From assembly GCF_900095445.1 (NCBI RefSeq), contig NZ_FMJL01000043.1, positions 1 through 33,392 of the forward strand: a DNA stretch of 33,392 nt, given 5' to 3'. Below the pieces are notes generated by a model that was given only the letters and a program-made list of their open reading frames with translations, searched no databases and was not told the origin of the DNA. Within the stretch, counting starts at the first letter, position 1, and each line of letters opens with the position of its first letter. Below, piece by piece: positions 16,589 through 23,459 of this stretch. The translations under genes were made by a program, and so were the position numbers. Origin of the DNA: Clostridium sp. N3C (GTDB lineage Bacteria; Bacillota; Clostridia; Clostridiales; Clostridiaceae).

Positions 16589-16646
16589 ATAGATATCTAA
16601 GATTTATATACCAGTAAGTTTCAAAAGAGGATATCTATGCTAAAAT
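16589..16646 (+). promoter_or_regulatory. Inverted repeat and candidate promoter upstream of PIN gene
   Basis: ATAGATATC (16589-16597) and GATATCTAT (16630-16638) form a 9-bp inverted repeat. The second arm lies just before an extended -10 (TGC-TAAAAT, 16641-16646). The arrangement could be an operator, but the -35 is poor and the repeats are AT-rich. Confidence 0.35.
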
Positions 16647-16669
16647 AGCTGTAGAAGGAGAGTTTTGTT

Positions 16670-17155
16670 ATGTTGGTTAAAGAATATCTTTTGGATAGCA
16701 ATATAGTTATAAGGTTGTGGGAAAGTAATCCAGACCTATTAGATAAAATCGATGCAGCTAAAGGCATAGATTATAAGATATCTAAAAATATAGCAGGGGA
16801 ATTGTCTGTTAAGGAGTATAAATCAATTAACGGAGTACCGGTGCTTACGGAAAAGTTTTTAAAACTTCTTAATCATATTATTGAAATTGACAATAACATA
16901 AGTGAACAGGAACTTGAAAGTTTAGATGTTGCAAAAAGAGATCCAAGGAAAAATATATACTATATAAATGAAAATAAGCTTTCTGCCAATGACTTTAAAC
17001 TTATTGCCTTATGTAAAAAATTCGATAATTACATTTTAGTGACAGAGGATAAAAAGATTTATAATAGTGCTCTACTAATATTAGGACAGTCTAGAGTATT
17101 AAATTTAAAAGACTTTTTATTAGAGATAAATAATGAATTAGGAAAGGATGAATGA
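16670..17155 (+). CDS. PIN-domain protein, putative RNase
   Basis: This 161-residue cytoplasmic protein fits the PIN-like fold. The acidic residues expected in the active site are D9 in LLDSNIVIRLWE, E44 in AGELS, D108 in SANDFKLIALC and D127 in VTEDKKIYNS. PIN proteins are often Mg2+-dependent RNases and VapC-type toxins. No small antitoxin gene lies directly upstream, and the next gene encodes a CoA-binding protein, so a standard toxin-antitoxin pair is not supported. The start has AGAAGGAGAG just upstream. The stop overlaps the SD region of the next gene. Confidence 0.75.
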   Translation: MLVKEYLLDSNIVIRLWESNPDLLDKIDAAKGIDYKISKNIAGELSVKEYKSINGVPVLTEKFLKLLNHIIEIDNNISEQELESLDVAKRDPRKNIYYINENKLSANDFKLIALCKKFDNYILVTEDKKIYNSALLILGQSRVLNLKDFLLEINNELGKDE

Positions 17156-17156
17156 A

Positions 17157-17534
17157 ATGGATGCATCAACTTTTATGAAATACAACAATTGGGTAGTGGC
17201 TGGAGATGTAGTTAATGAAGAAAAGTATGCCTATAAAATTAAAAGAAGACTGGAGGAAGCAGGTTATAAGGTTAGTGGTATGAAACCAGGACTCTCTCAG
17301 GAGGGAGTATATCCAAGTCTCAAAGAGGTACCTTATAAGATAGATGTTTTAGATTTGTGTATAAATCCCAAGGTAGGCATAAAGGTAGTTGAGGAAGCAA
17401 AGGAGCTTGGAATAGATAAAATATTAATCCAGCCAGGGGCTGAAAGTGAAGAAATAATCAGCTATTGCAGAGAAAATAGTATAGTAGCAATAGAGGGGTG
17501 TGCTTTAGTAGAATTAAGTCGATTAAAAAAATAA
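17157..17534 (+). CDS. CoA-binding (YccU-like) Rossmann protein
   Basis: This 125-residue soluble protein resembles the CoA_binding family (YccU type), a stand-alone version of the succinyl-CoA synthetase alpha N-terminal domain. It has NWVVAGDVVNEEKYAYKI followed by GYKVSGMKP, YPSLKEVPYKIDVLDLCI and a late IVAIEGCALVEL. The usual first glycine loop is altered to AGDVVNEE, so ligand binding may differ. An ATG at 17148 is possible, but GGAAAGG (17141-17147) has better spacing to 17157. The gene starts just after the PIN gene, indicating co-translation. Cellular role unknown. Confidence 0.82.
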   Translation: MDASTFMKYNNWVVAGDVVNEEKYAYKIKRRLEEAGYKVSGMKPGLSQEGVYPSLKEVPYKIDVLDLCINPKVGIKVVEEAKELGIDKILIQPGAESEEIISYCRENSIVAIEGCALVELSRLKK

Positions 17535-17556
17535 AAATAAAAAATAAAAAAAGTTG

Positions 17557-17585
17557 TTGACACTATAAAGGATTTCTTGTATTAT
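17557..17585 (+). promoter_or_regulatory. Strong tRNA operon promoter
   Basis: Exact -35 TTGACA at 17557-17562, 17-nt spacer and -10 TATTAT at 17580-17585, immediately upstream of the tRNA cluster. Confidence 0.88.
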
Positions 17586-17592
17586 ATTCTAT

Positions 17593-17617
17593 GTCGGGTC
17601 CGCGGAGCGGTACCGAC
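17593..17617 (+). other. GC-rich hairpin in the tRNA operon leader
   Basis: GTCGG (17593-17597) pairs with CCGAC (17613-17617), and CCGC (17600-17603) pairs with GCGG (17607-17610), around a GGA loop with a 2x2 internal loop. It sits between the promoter and the first tRNA and is far richer in GC than surrounding DNA. Confidence 0.7.
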
Positions 17618-17627
17618 AGAAGGATAT

Positions 17628-17699
17628 GGCTCCTTGGTCAAGCGGTTAAGACACCACCCTTTCACGGTGGTAACAGGGGTTCGATTCCCCTAGGAGTCA
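17628..17699 (+). tRNA. tRNA-Glu (TTC), copy 1
   Basis: The 7-bp acceptor stem GGCTCCT/AGGAGTC closes a complete cloverleaf. The anticodon stem CCACC/GGTGG encloses CTTTCAC with anticodon TTC at 17661-17663. The T-arm GGGGTTCGATTCCCC is intact. CCA is not encoded. Confidence 0.97.
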
Positions 17700-17708
17700 T
17701 CTTAATGT

Positions 17709-17784
17709 GGGCGCATAGCTCAGCTGGGAGAGCATCTGCCTTACAAGCAGAGGGTCACAGGTTCGAGCCCTGTTGTGCCCACCA
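17709..17784 (+). tRNA. tRNA-Val (TAC), copy 1
   Basis: Acceptor stem GGGCGCA/TGTGCCC contains one wobble. Anticodon stem TCTGC/GCAGA carries anticodon TAC at 17742-17744. The T-arm is intact and CCA is encoded. Confidence 0.97.
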
Positions 17785-17790
17785 CATTAT

Positions 17791-17867
17791 GGCCCAGTGG
17801 CTCAGTTGGTTAGAGTGCCGGCCTGTCACGCCGGAGGTCGAGGGTTCGAGTCCCTTCTGGGTCGCCA
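17791..17867 (+). tRNA. tRNA-Asp (GTC), copy 1
   Basis: Acceptor stem GGCCCAG/CTGGGTC and anticodon stem CCGGC/GCCGG are present, with anticodon GTC at 17825-17827. CCA is encoded. It differs from copy 2 at one T-loop base (T17851 versus C18157). Confidence 0.97.
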
Positions 17868-17932
17868 TTAATTTGACTCAAAGTAGATGAAGGTTTTTTA
17901 TACTGGATACTTTGTTCATATATTCCTTTTAT

Positions 17933-18004
17933 GGCTCCTTGGTCAAGCGGTTAAGACACCACCCTTTCACGGTGGTAACAGGGGTTCGATTCCCCTAGGA
18001 GTCA
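17933..18004 (+). tRNA. tRNA-Glu (TTC), copy 2
   Basis: Identical over all 72 nt to the first tRNA-Glu; anticodon TTC. CCA is not encoded. Confidence 0.97.
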
Positions 18005-18012
18005 CTTAGTGT

Positions 18013-18088
18013 GGGCGCATAGCTCAGCTGGGAGAGCATCTGCCTTACAAGCAGAGGGTCACAGGTTCGAGCCCTGTTGTGCCCACCA
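18013..18088 (+). tRNA. tRNA-Val (TAC), copy 2
   Basis: Identical over all 76 nt to the first tRNA-Val; anticodon TAC, CCA encoded. Confidence 0.97.
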
Positions 18089-18096
18089 CACAATAT

Positions 18097-18173
18097 GGCC
18101 CAGTGGCTCAGTTGGTTAGAGTGCCGGCCTGTCACGCCGGAGGTCGAGGGTTCGAGCCCCTTCTGGGTCGCCA
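18097..18173 (+). tRNA. tRNA-Asp (GTC), copy 2
   Basis: 77 nt; one T-loop difference from copy 1 (C at 18157). Anticodon GTC, CCA encoded. Confidence 0.97.
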
Positions 18174-18176
18174 TAT

Positions 18177-18251
18177 GCTGGCATGGCTCAACGGTAGAGC
18201 AGCTGACTTGTAATCAGCAGGTTGTAGGTTCGATTCCTATTGCCAGCTCCA
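18177..18251 (+). tRNA. tRNA-Thr (TGT)
   Basis: Acceptor stem GCTGGCA/TGCCAGC and anticodon stem GCTGA/TCAGC are complete, with anticodon TGT at 18209-18211. CCA is encoded. It is present once, as the last gene of the cluster. Confidence 0.97.
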
Positions 18252-18255
18252 AAAC

Positions 18256-18291
18256 AAGCTTTGGATTTTATCCAAAGCTTTTTTCTTTTTT
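18256..18291 (+). terminator. tRNA operon terminator
   Basis: A 10-bp perfect stem (18256-18265 with 18271-18280) has a 5-nt loop and a long T-rich tail. Confidence 0.93.
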
Positions 18292-18326
18292 GAACTTCTG
18301 AAAGTGCCCCTTGCATACATTTCATA

Positions 18327-18355
18327 TTGTTGAAAAATCTATTTGATAATATAAT
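18327..18355 (+). promoter_or_regulatory. Promoter of zinc-ribbon membrane protein gene
   Basis: TTGTTG at 18327-18332, 17-nt spacer and exact TATAAT at 18350-18355. Confidence 0.6.
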
Positions 18356-18430
18356 AGGATTATGTAATAGTAAGTATATATAGTTAACTTTAGGGCTAAA
18401 TTAATATCAATAAGTTGTGGAGGGGCCAAA

Positions 18431-20095
18431 ATGATCTGTAGCAATTGCAATAATGAGTTTAATTACATAGAGGGGCTCAAGTTTTGTCCATACTGTGGTT
18501 GTGAAATTGGTATGCAGCTTGTAAATGTAAATGCTAAAGAAGACTTAGAAAAGGATATTTATGAAGAAAAGCCCTCCTTAGAAAATTCTTTAGGGGATAA
18601 CTTTGAATCCAATGAGAAGGTCCAAGAAGAAAAGGGAGTTGAGGAAACTGCCGCAGAGTCAGAAGGCTTTGTTGGAAACATCCACGATACTTTAAGAATG
18701 CCTCCAATAACTGATGAAATGCTAAAGATTAACAAAAAAAAGAGAAAGAAAGATAAAAAAAGTAAGCTTCAAGCCATAAAAAGATTTTTTACAAATAAAA
18801 TTGTAATTATATCTTCATTAACAGTTATGGTTTTAGCTTTAGTGATATATATTGGTAGCAGCTATCTATTAAATCAGAAGGTAGATGAGGTACAGATACA
18901 GAAAGATATCCTTGGAAGAATTATATTGTTACCAAAGGGTACAAATTTTCAGGTTAAGGAAGAATATATAAAAAGTATTTCTATTGGAGAAAGAGTTTAT
19001 AATGATGAAGAAAAGGTTGAGTACATAGATTTGAATGCCACTCTTAACGATGGTAAGATAGAAGTTTCTGGAGTGTTTCAATTATCTTACAAGAAGGATG
19101 ATAATAGGAAGTGGCAGTTGTTGGATCCGGTAGCTCTTAAGAAAGATATTATTGTAAAGCCTGTAGCAGGCATGGAAGAAGCCGCTTTACTAGAAGAATT
19201 GAAAAAGAAAAATATCACTCTTTTAGGGCAACAAATATCTCTTTCAGATTCAATGGTGACAAGCATTGAAATAGTTGAGAGAAAGCCTCAATTTGAGGAA
19301 GGAAAAGAAAATATATTACTGTCAGTATCAGTGGATGGCGGAGTGCTAGCTGCTAAAGGAAGGGTTAATAGTAGTTTTAGCTTTGTGGACGAAAAATGGA
19401 TAATTGATGAGGGGGTTAGCCTTAACGAAGAATCCCTTGAAATTAGCTTGTCAGAAAAACTATCGGAGGAAGCTATACTCAAGGAAGTTAAGAGTAAAGG
19501 TCAGCGGCAAAATGTAAAGCATGATTCTATTTTTGGTGGTCAGACTTTTTTGGTAAACGATAAGTTTACCCAGTCAACTAGTATACAGTCCAAAGCTTTA
19601 AGTGATGATAAAAATCAGCTTTATGTATCTATAAAAAAAGAAAACCTAGCTGGTAGCCTTAAAACCATCCTAAGTGTAGATTATGTATTTGATGTATCTC
19701 TGACAAAACTAACTTACAATAGCAATAGTGAGCCTAAAATAGAGGATGTATCTGTAGGTGACTTAACTAGAGAGATGATTGTAGCTTCCTTGGCTGGAGC
19801 TGAAATAGAAGGACGTAGAGGTATTTTCTGGTGGGATAACAATCATGAAATCACTGGAGATGAGGCAAAAACTTATAAAGAAGATGAAATACTATCAAAG
19901 GCTGGGTATAAAAATATTAAGTATGTTTATGGAAAAATCACCTATAATGATGGAGAAGAAAAGACTGTAGACATGGTAGCTATATATTATCTTACTTATG
20001 ATAATGATAATGGCTACAAATGGATGTTGGATAGTGTGGTAAGCTCGGAATCTAGCAAGTATAAGCACTACAGCAAGGAAAACCTTGGAGAATAA
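18431..20095 (+). CDS. Zinc-ribbon membrane protein with four repeated outer modules
   Basis: This 554-residue protein has an N-terminal zinc ribbon (C3, C6, C19, C22), an acidic linker, a Lys/Arg-rich stretch (102-118) and one membrane segment (about 124-147). The positive-inside rule puts the ribbon in the cytoplasm. The outer part shows four related modules of about 90-100 residues (roughly 153-242, 245-340, 345-437, 445-540). Each starts with a short helix-like segment and has a late K/W-W-x-L/I or similar strand (KWQLLDP, KWIIDEG, YKWMLDS). This recalls TcaA/YvbJ-like zinc-ribbon membrane proteins, but I do not assign it a function. SD GGAGGGG precedes the ATG. Confidence 0.8.
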   Translation: MICSNCNNEFNYIEGLKFCPYCGCEIGMQLVNVNAKEDLEKDIYEEKPSLENSLGDNFESNEKVQEEKGVEETAAESEGFVGNIHDTLRMPPITDEMLKINKKKRKKDKKSKLQAIKRFFTNKIVIISSLTVMVLALVIYIGSSYLLNQKVDEVQIQKDILGRIILLPKGTNFQVKEEYIKSISIGERVYNDEEKVEYIDLNATLNDGKIEVSGVFQLSYKKDDNRKWQLLDPVALKKDIIVKPVAGMEEAALLEELKKKNITLLGQQISLSDSMVTSIEIVERKPQFEEGKENILLSVSVDGGVLAAKGRVNSSFSFVDEKWIIDEGVSLNEESLEISLSEKLSEEAILKEVKSKGQRQNVKHDSIFGGQTFLVNDKFTQSTSIQSKALSDDKNQLYVSIKKENLAGSLKTILSVDYVFDVSLTKLTYNSNSEPKIEDVSVGDLTREMIVASLAGAEIEGRRGIFWWDNNHEITGDEAKTYKEDEILSKAGYKNIKYVYGKITYNDGEEKTVDMVAIYYLTYDNDNGYKWMLDSVVSSESSKYKHYSKENLGE

Positions 20096-20120
20096 ATGAT
20101 TAGGTACTAATAAGTAAGAA

Positions 20121-20155
20121 GGAGGCTTTTTCATAGTGCTTGTGAAGAAGCCTCC
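20121..20155. terminator. Convergent terminator
   Basis: GGAGGCTT (20121-20128) pairs with AAGCCTCC (20148-20155), and the stem extends inward to 20133/20143 with one G-U pair. It serves the convergent zinc-ribbon gene and dnaC. Confidence 0.85.
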
Positions 20156-20162
20156 TCTTAAA

Positions 20163-21143
20163 TTATTTTATAGAGTGAAGATTTTTGGTTACTCTTATAT
20201 CATCGCCATAAAATTTAAATAAGTTAAAGTTGCCTAGTAGTCTGGAAGTGATTCGTTCTGAATATATAGACATAAGGTCCTTTAGTGAATAATTGGTGGA
20301 TACTAACATCTTTTTTTGCTTTATCAGTCTTTTGTTTAACAAATTAAAGAGCTCTGTTTTGGAGAATTCGTTGATTTGTTCTGTGCCTAGATCATCTATA
20401 ATTAATAAATCGCAATCTAGTAATAATTTTTCATATTCTTCCCTGTTTTCAAATCGTATTTTTCTAAGATTTTGAATCAATTCTTCAGCAGTTCTATATA
20501 CTACAAAGTGTCCTTTATCCAATAAATCCTTTGCTATGCAATGACTTAGAAAGGTCTTCCCTGTGCCAGAATTACCATAAAATAAGAGATTATCATTAGT
20601 TTGGCTAAAGTTTTTAATATAGTTTAGAGCTTTTGATAAAATCTTTTCCATGTTTTTTCGTGGGCTTTCCGGCTCTTCACCGGTTCTCTGGGGGGAATAA
20701 TATTCTAAATTAAAATTATCAAAGTTATTTACTCTTAATATATCGCTTAAATCTGAATCTTTATAATGGAGTTGTATAAGTTTTTGTCTGTAGCAGCTAC
20801 ATTTTTGTGTGCCTATATAGCCAGTATCTTTACATTTTGTACATCTATATTGCAAGGAAAGATAGTCTGGACTGTAGCCGTTAGCAACTAATAATTCTGC
20901 TTTTTTTACCCTGCAGTCCGTTATTTTATTTTTTAAATCCTTTAGGTAACTATCCCTGTCTTCTATAGCTTTTAAGGCACTCATAGAAAGTTGTACACAT
21001 AGCTTTCCAATCTGTCTTTCTAGTTCTATAACCTCTGGTAGCTTTTTTTCTATTTCAGCGCGACGCTGTTGAAGTTTAGCGTTTTCTTCCTCCCGAATCT
21101 TTTCATACATCGTCATGATGTCAGAATGATATCCTTTTAGCAT
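20163..21143 (-). CDS. dnaC: DnaC/DnaI-type replicative helicase loader
   Basis: This 326-residue AAA+ ATPase probably loads the DnaB-type helicase at replication forks. An N-terminal coiled, charged region (1-90) is followed by a zinc-binding cluster C101-x2-C104...C115-x-C117. The ATPase domain has Walker A GNSGTGKT (190-197) and Walker B LLIIDDLG (D250, D251). Late arginines in SERITSRLLGN fit a sensor/arginine-finger role. Its ATG overlaps the dnaD stop by one base (TAATG), indicating translational coupling. DnaD and DnaI homologues work in the same primosome step in Bacillus. Confidence 0.93.
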   Translation of the reverse strand: MLKGYHSDIMTMYEKIREEENAKLQQRRAEIEKKLPEVIELERQIGKLCVQLSMSALKAIEDRDSYLKDLKNKITDCRVKKAELLVANGYSPDYLSLQYRCTKCKDTGYIGTQKCSCYRQKLIQLHYKDSDLSDILRVNNFDNFNLEYYSPQRTGEEPESPRKNMEKILSKALNYIKNFSQTNDNLLFYGNSGTGKTFLSHCIAKDLLDKGHFVVYRTAEELIQNLRKIRFENREEYEKLLLDCDLLIIDDLGTEQINEFSKTELFNLLNKRLIKQKKMLVSTNYSLKDLMSIYSERITSRLLGNFNLFKFYGDDIRVTKNLHSIK

Positions 21144-22117
21144 TATTTATCCCACCCTAACAATTTCTTTTCTAGAGCATCATAATCGTACACTCTTTGC
21201 TCAAAGTTATTAAAATTATCATTTTGTGCCTTATAGTTTTTAGGTTTACTTTTATGAATAAATTGCCTATCTTTAGCTTCAATATCTGCTAAAGTTTTTA
21301 TTCCATCCTTATTCCAACTGTTTAAAATAGCATCTATATATTTAAAGTCTGCCCTATTTAGTCTTTGGCTACAAATATCGCAAGCTCTTAAAATAACTTC
21401 TAGGGGAAAAGCATAAGTAGAAACCCATTTGTTAAGCATATCCTCTTGGGGTTTCATTATTTCTCCGTCCTTTAGACCTAAGTAGGAAAGAATTTTTCTG
21501 AATTTAATCCATTTATCTTCATGCTTTTTAATATAGCTTTGAGCTTGTTCTACAGTTTTAATGTTAGAGTCGTGCCAGGATAAAGCTACTTTTTCTATAT
21601 ACCTATAGTCAGATTTTCCCTTTGAAACACAGTACTCTATAAGTAGTAAGATAAGTTCAGGGGTAAAGGAAAAGTCCTTTTGCCAACTAATATATGTGGA
21701 CATCTCTTTAGATGAAAGAGGTCTTGCTACTAGTTTTTCTATCTCCTTTAACATATCCTTTGTAGAGTTGTTTGTCAGTTCATCTAACAAGTTAATTTCA
21801 TCTTTGGACTTTGCAGCTTCTTCTGTAAGGTCTAAGAACTCTATGCTATAATTATTCATTTTATCTATTGGTATAAGTCTTATTACACCTTCTTCGTTCC
21901 AGTAATTCCAAGCATTCATAACATCTGACTCTAAAAGATGCAGTGTGGAGGCTATTAAGGAGGAATTTACCCCTAATTCTCCATGAACACAATATTTTAG
22001 AGCTAGTAAATATACCTTTACAAACTCTCCGCGGGCTCTAGGCATATATTTTTCAATAAATATGTTGCTAACCGGTGTATAGTCTAAAATAGATTTTTTA
22101 AACATAAAAGTACTCAC
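21143..22117 (-). CDS. dnaD: DnaD-like primosome protein
   Basis: This DnaD/DnaB_2 protein has an N-terminal winged-helix-like part (about 1-85, with FIEKYMPRARGEFVKVYLLALKY) and two DnaB_2-type helical modules. Each contains the Y-I-x-x-W or related signature (MSTYISWQKDF and the later SYIKKHEDKWIKF / YIDAILNSWNKDGI). It probably helps recruit the helicase loader encoded downstream. The frame opens at a TTG (22123), but GGGCGG would then be too close; GTG at 22117 (324 residues) is preferred, and ATG 22105 is another choice. It has its own promoter and a structured leader (separate entries). Confidence 0.88.
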   Translation of the reverse strand: MSTFMFKKSILDYTPVSNIFIEKYMPRARGEFVKVYLLALKYCVHGELGVNSSLIASTLHLLESDVMNAWNYWNEEGVIRLIPIDKMNNYSIEFLDLTEEAAKSKDEINLLDELTNNSTKDMLKEIEKLVARPLSSKEMSTYISWQKDFSFTPELILLLIEYCVSKGKSDYRYIEKVALSWHDSNIKTVEQAQSYIKKHEDKWIKFRKILSYLGLKDGEIMKPQEDMLNKWVSTYAFPLEVILRACDICSQRLNRADFKYIDAILNSWNKDGIKTLADIEAKDRQFIHKSKPKNYKAQNDNFNNFEQRVYDYDALEKKLLGWDK

Positions 22118-22195
22118 AGCCAACCGCCCTTTCTATATTTTTATATACATATTCTTTAAAATGGAATATCTATGGATACCCAACTAAGAAAGTTT

Positions 22196-22229
22196 AAATA
22201 TAAAAAGAAATTCAGCCCTGCCGAATTTC
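22196..22229 (-). terminator. Leader terminator or attenuator upstream of dnaD
   Basis: On the minus strand a 10-bp stem (22229-22220 with 22216-22207) with one G-U pair and an AGG triloop is followed by TTTTTATATTT. On the plus strand the G-U becomes an A-C mismatch, so the structure favours minus-strand RNA. It lies about 80 nt after the dnaD promoter and about 80 nt before the dnaD start. Confidence 0.75.
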
Positions 22230-22283
22230 ATCTATTTTTAACCTTGTCAATCAATTTGCCATTATAGTTGAATATCTAAATAC

Positions 22284-22312
22284 ATTATAGCAGAGTGGAG
22301 GGGCAGCCTCAA
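22284..22312 (-). promoter_or_regulatory. Promoter of dnaD-dnaC or of a leader RNA
   Basis: Minus-strand -35 TTGAGG (22312-22307), 17-nt spacer, and -10 TATAAT (22289-22284) preceded by TGC, an extended -10. Transcription should start near 22277. Confidence 0.8.
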
Positions 22313-22406
22313 CAAAGAAAAATTAGACTTCATAGGAATAAAAATAATATAGTTGGATAAACTAAGAAGGTTCACTGCATAAAAACCTAAGAAAGGATGC
22401 GGAAAA

Positions 22407-23396
22407 GTGAAAAAATCAATAAATGTAGGCAAAACTAGTAAAGTTATTGCTGGTGCAAGTTTGCTAGGTTGTATAGGTTTTTATGTCCTATCTTCTCCAA
22501 ATGCCTATGAAATTTACGTTAATGGAAAAGCAGTGGCTTGTATAAAGGATATGAACACTGCGGAGGTAATAACAAATGAGATTTATAGTGAATTGGTAAA
22601 TAGATTTGATGGACTAAAGATAGAGGAGAATACTATATACAAAAGGGTTATAGCCAGCGATAGTGCTCAAAGTAGCAAGGAAGATATAAAGGCTAATATT
22701 ATTAAAGCATTAAGTACTAAGGTTAAGGCTGTAGAAATGGTTGTTGACGGAAATATGGTTGGCATTCTGGCCAATGTAGAAGAAGGAGAAAGAGTAAAGA
22801 GTAAGTTAAAGGAGCATTACTCTAATAAAGCTTCAGAGAAGCATGAGAAATTCAAGGAAATTAGCAGTGTAGTAAAGTATAATTCTGTGGAGGCTTATAT
22901 AAGTGAGGTAGATTATGTTGATAAAATAGTGGAAAAGTTAATAGCTAACACAGATCAGGGGGTAACTCCTGGGGTAAAGTTGGTATATGAAAAAGAAGAA
23001 AGTGTATCTTCCAATAGTTCTAACGTAGTTTCTATGATGGCACCTTCTAGGGGAACAATAAGTTCCTTGTATGGTGAAAGGTGGGGGAGAATGCATGAGG
23101 GTATAGATATAGCGGCGAAGGCCGGATCCCCTATATATGCAGCTATGGATGGAAAGGTAATATATGCTGGTTGGATCAAAGGTTACGGTAAAGTTGTAAA
23201 AATTCAGCATAATGGAAATATACAGACCCTTTATGGACATTGTAGTGTACTTAGGGTATCAGAAGGAAAATTTGTAAAGAAGGGTCAACACATAGCAGAT
23301 GTGGGAAGTACAGGCAATAGTACTGGACCCCATGTGCATTTTGAGGTGATTATCAACGGTACTCCAGTGAATCCTTATCCTTACATATATAAGTAA
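22407..23396 (+). CDS. Membrane-anchored M23 peptidase
   Basis: This 329-residue protein probably cleaves peptidoglycan cross-bridges or acts as a scaffold outside the membrane. It has a membrane or signal segment (about 13-30), a mixed N-terminal region (31-205) with YEIYVNGKAVACIKD and a related VEMVVDGNMVGILAN, and a C-terminal M23 domain. Zinc and catalytic residues are all present: H230 and D234 in RMHEGIDIA, H278 in LYGHCS, and H309/H311 in GPHVHFEV, so it should be active. The start is GTG with AAGGATG 10-15 nt upstream. Such proteins include sporulation engulfment enzymes (SpoIIQ-like) and general hydrolases; which applies is unclear. Confidence 0.9.
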   Translation: MKKSINVGKTSKVIAGASLLGCIGFYVLSSPNAYEIYVNGKAVACIKDMNTAEVITNEIYSELVNRFDGLKIEENTIYKRVIASDSAQSSKEDIKANIIKALSTKVKAVEMVVDGNMVGILANVEEGERVKSKLKEHYSNKASEKHEKFKEISSVVKYNSVEAYISEVDYVDKIVEKLIANTDQGVTPGVKLVYEKEESVSSNSSNVVSMMAPSRGTISSLYGERWGRMHEGIDIAAKAGSPIYAAMDGKVIYAGWIKGYGKVVKIQHNGNIQTLYGHCSVLRVSEGKFVKKGQHIADVGSTGNSTGPHVHFEVIINGTPVNPYPYIYK

Positions 23397-23421
23397 AGCG
23401 GTGTCAGCCACTTTACTTATA
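23388..23421. terminator. Convergent hairpin at M23/S8 junction
   Basis: An 11-bp stem (23388-23398 with 23411-23421) begins within the last codons of the M23 gene. T runs are modest, so terminator strength is uncertain. Confidence 0.55.
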
Positions 23422-23459
23422 GTTCTTTGAAAAAATTGAATCTACACTGGATATAATGA

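Larger units (their letters stand above)
17628..18173 (+). repeat. Tandem duplication of a Glu-Val-Asp tRNA block
   Basis: The Glu-Val-Asp order recurs with a 305-bp offset: copy 1 is 17628-17867 and copy 2 is 17933-18173. Glu and Val genes are identical between copies; Asp differs by one base. The short spacers inside the blocks have diverged slightly (9 versus 8 nt, 6 versus 8 nt). The 65-bp spacer between blocks has no second copy of the strong promoter. Confidence 0.95.

Noticed and set aside
16670..17534. Classical VapBC toxin-antitoxin pair
   Set aside because: No small DNA-binding antitoxin gene is adjacent, and the second gene is a CoA-binding protein following, not preceding, the PIN gene.
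17628..18173. CRISPR array or integration attachment site
   Set aside because: The repeats are complete tRNA genes in tandem, with no short regular repeats, integrase or element boundary nearby.
17591..18301. Open frames of 99 and 74 codons across 17591-17890 and 18077-18301
   Set aside because: They run through tRNA genes; the apparent repeats in the proteins are translated tRNA sequence.
22938..23240. 100-codon minus-strand frame inside the M23 gene
   Set aside because: Antisense shadow of the conserved peptidase domain.
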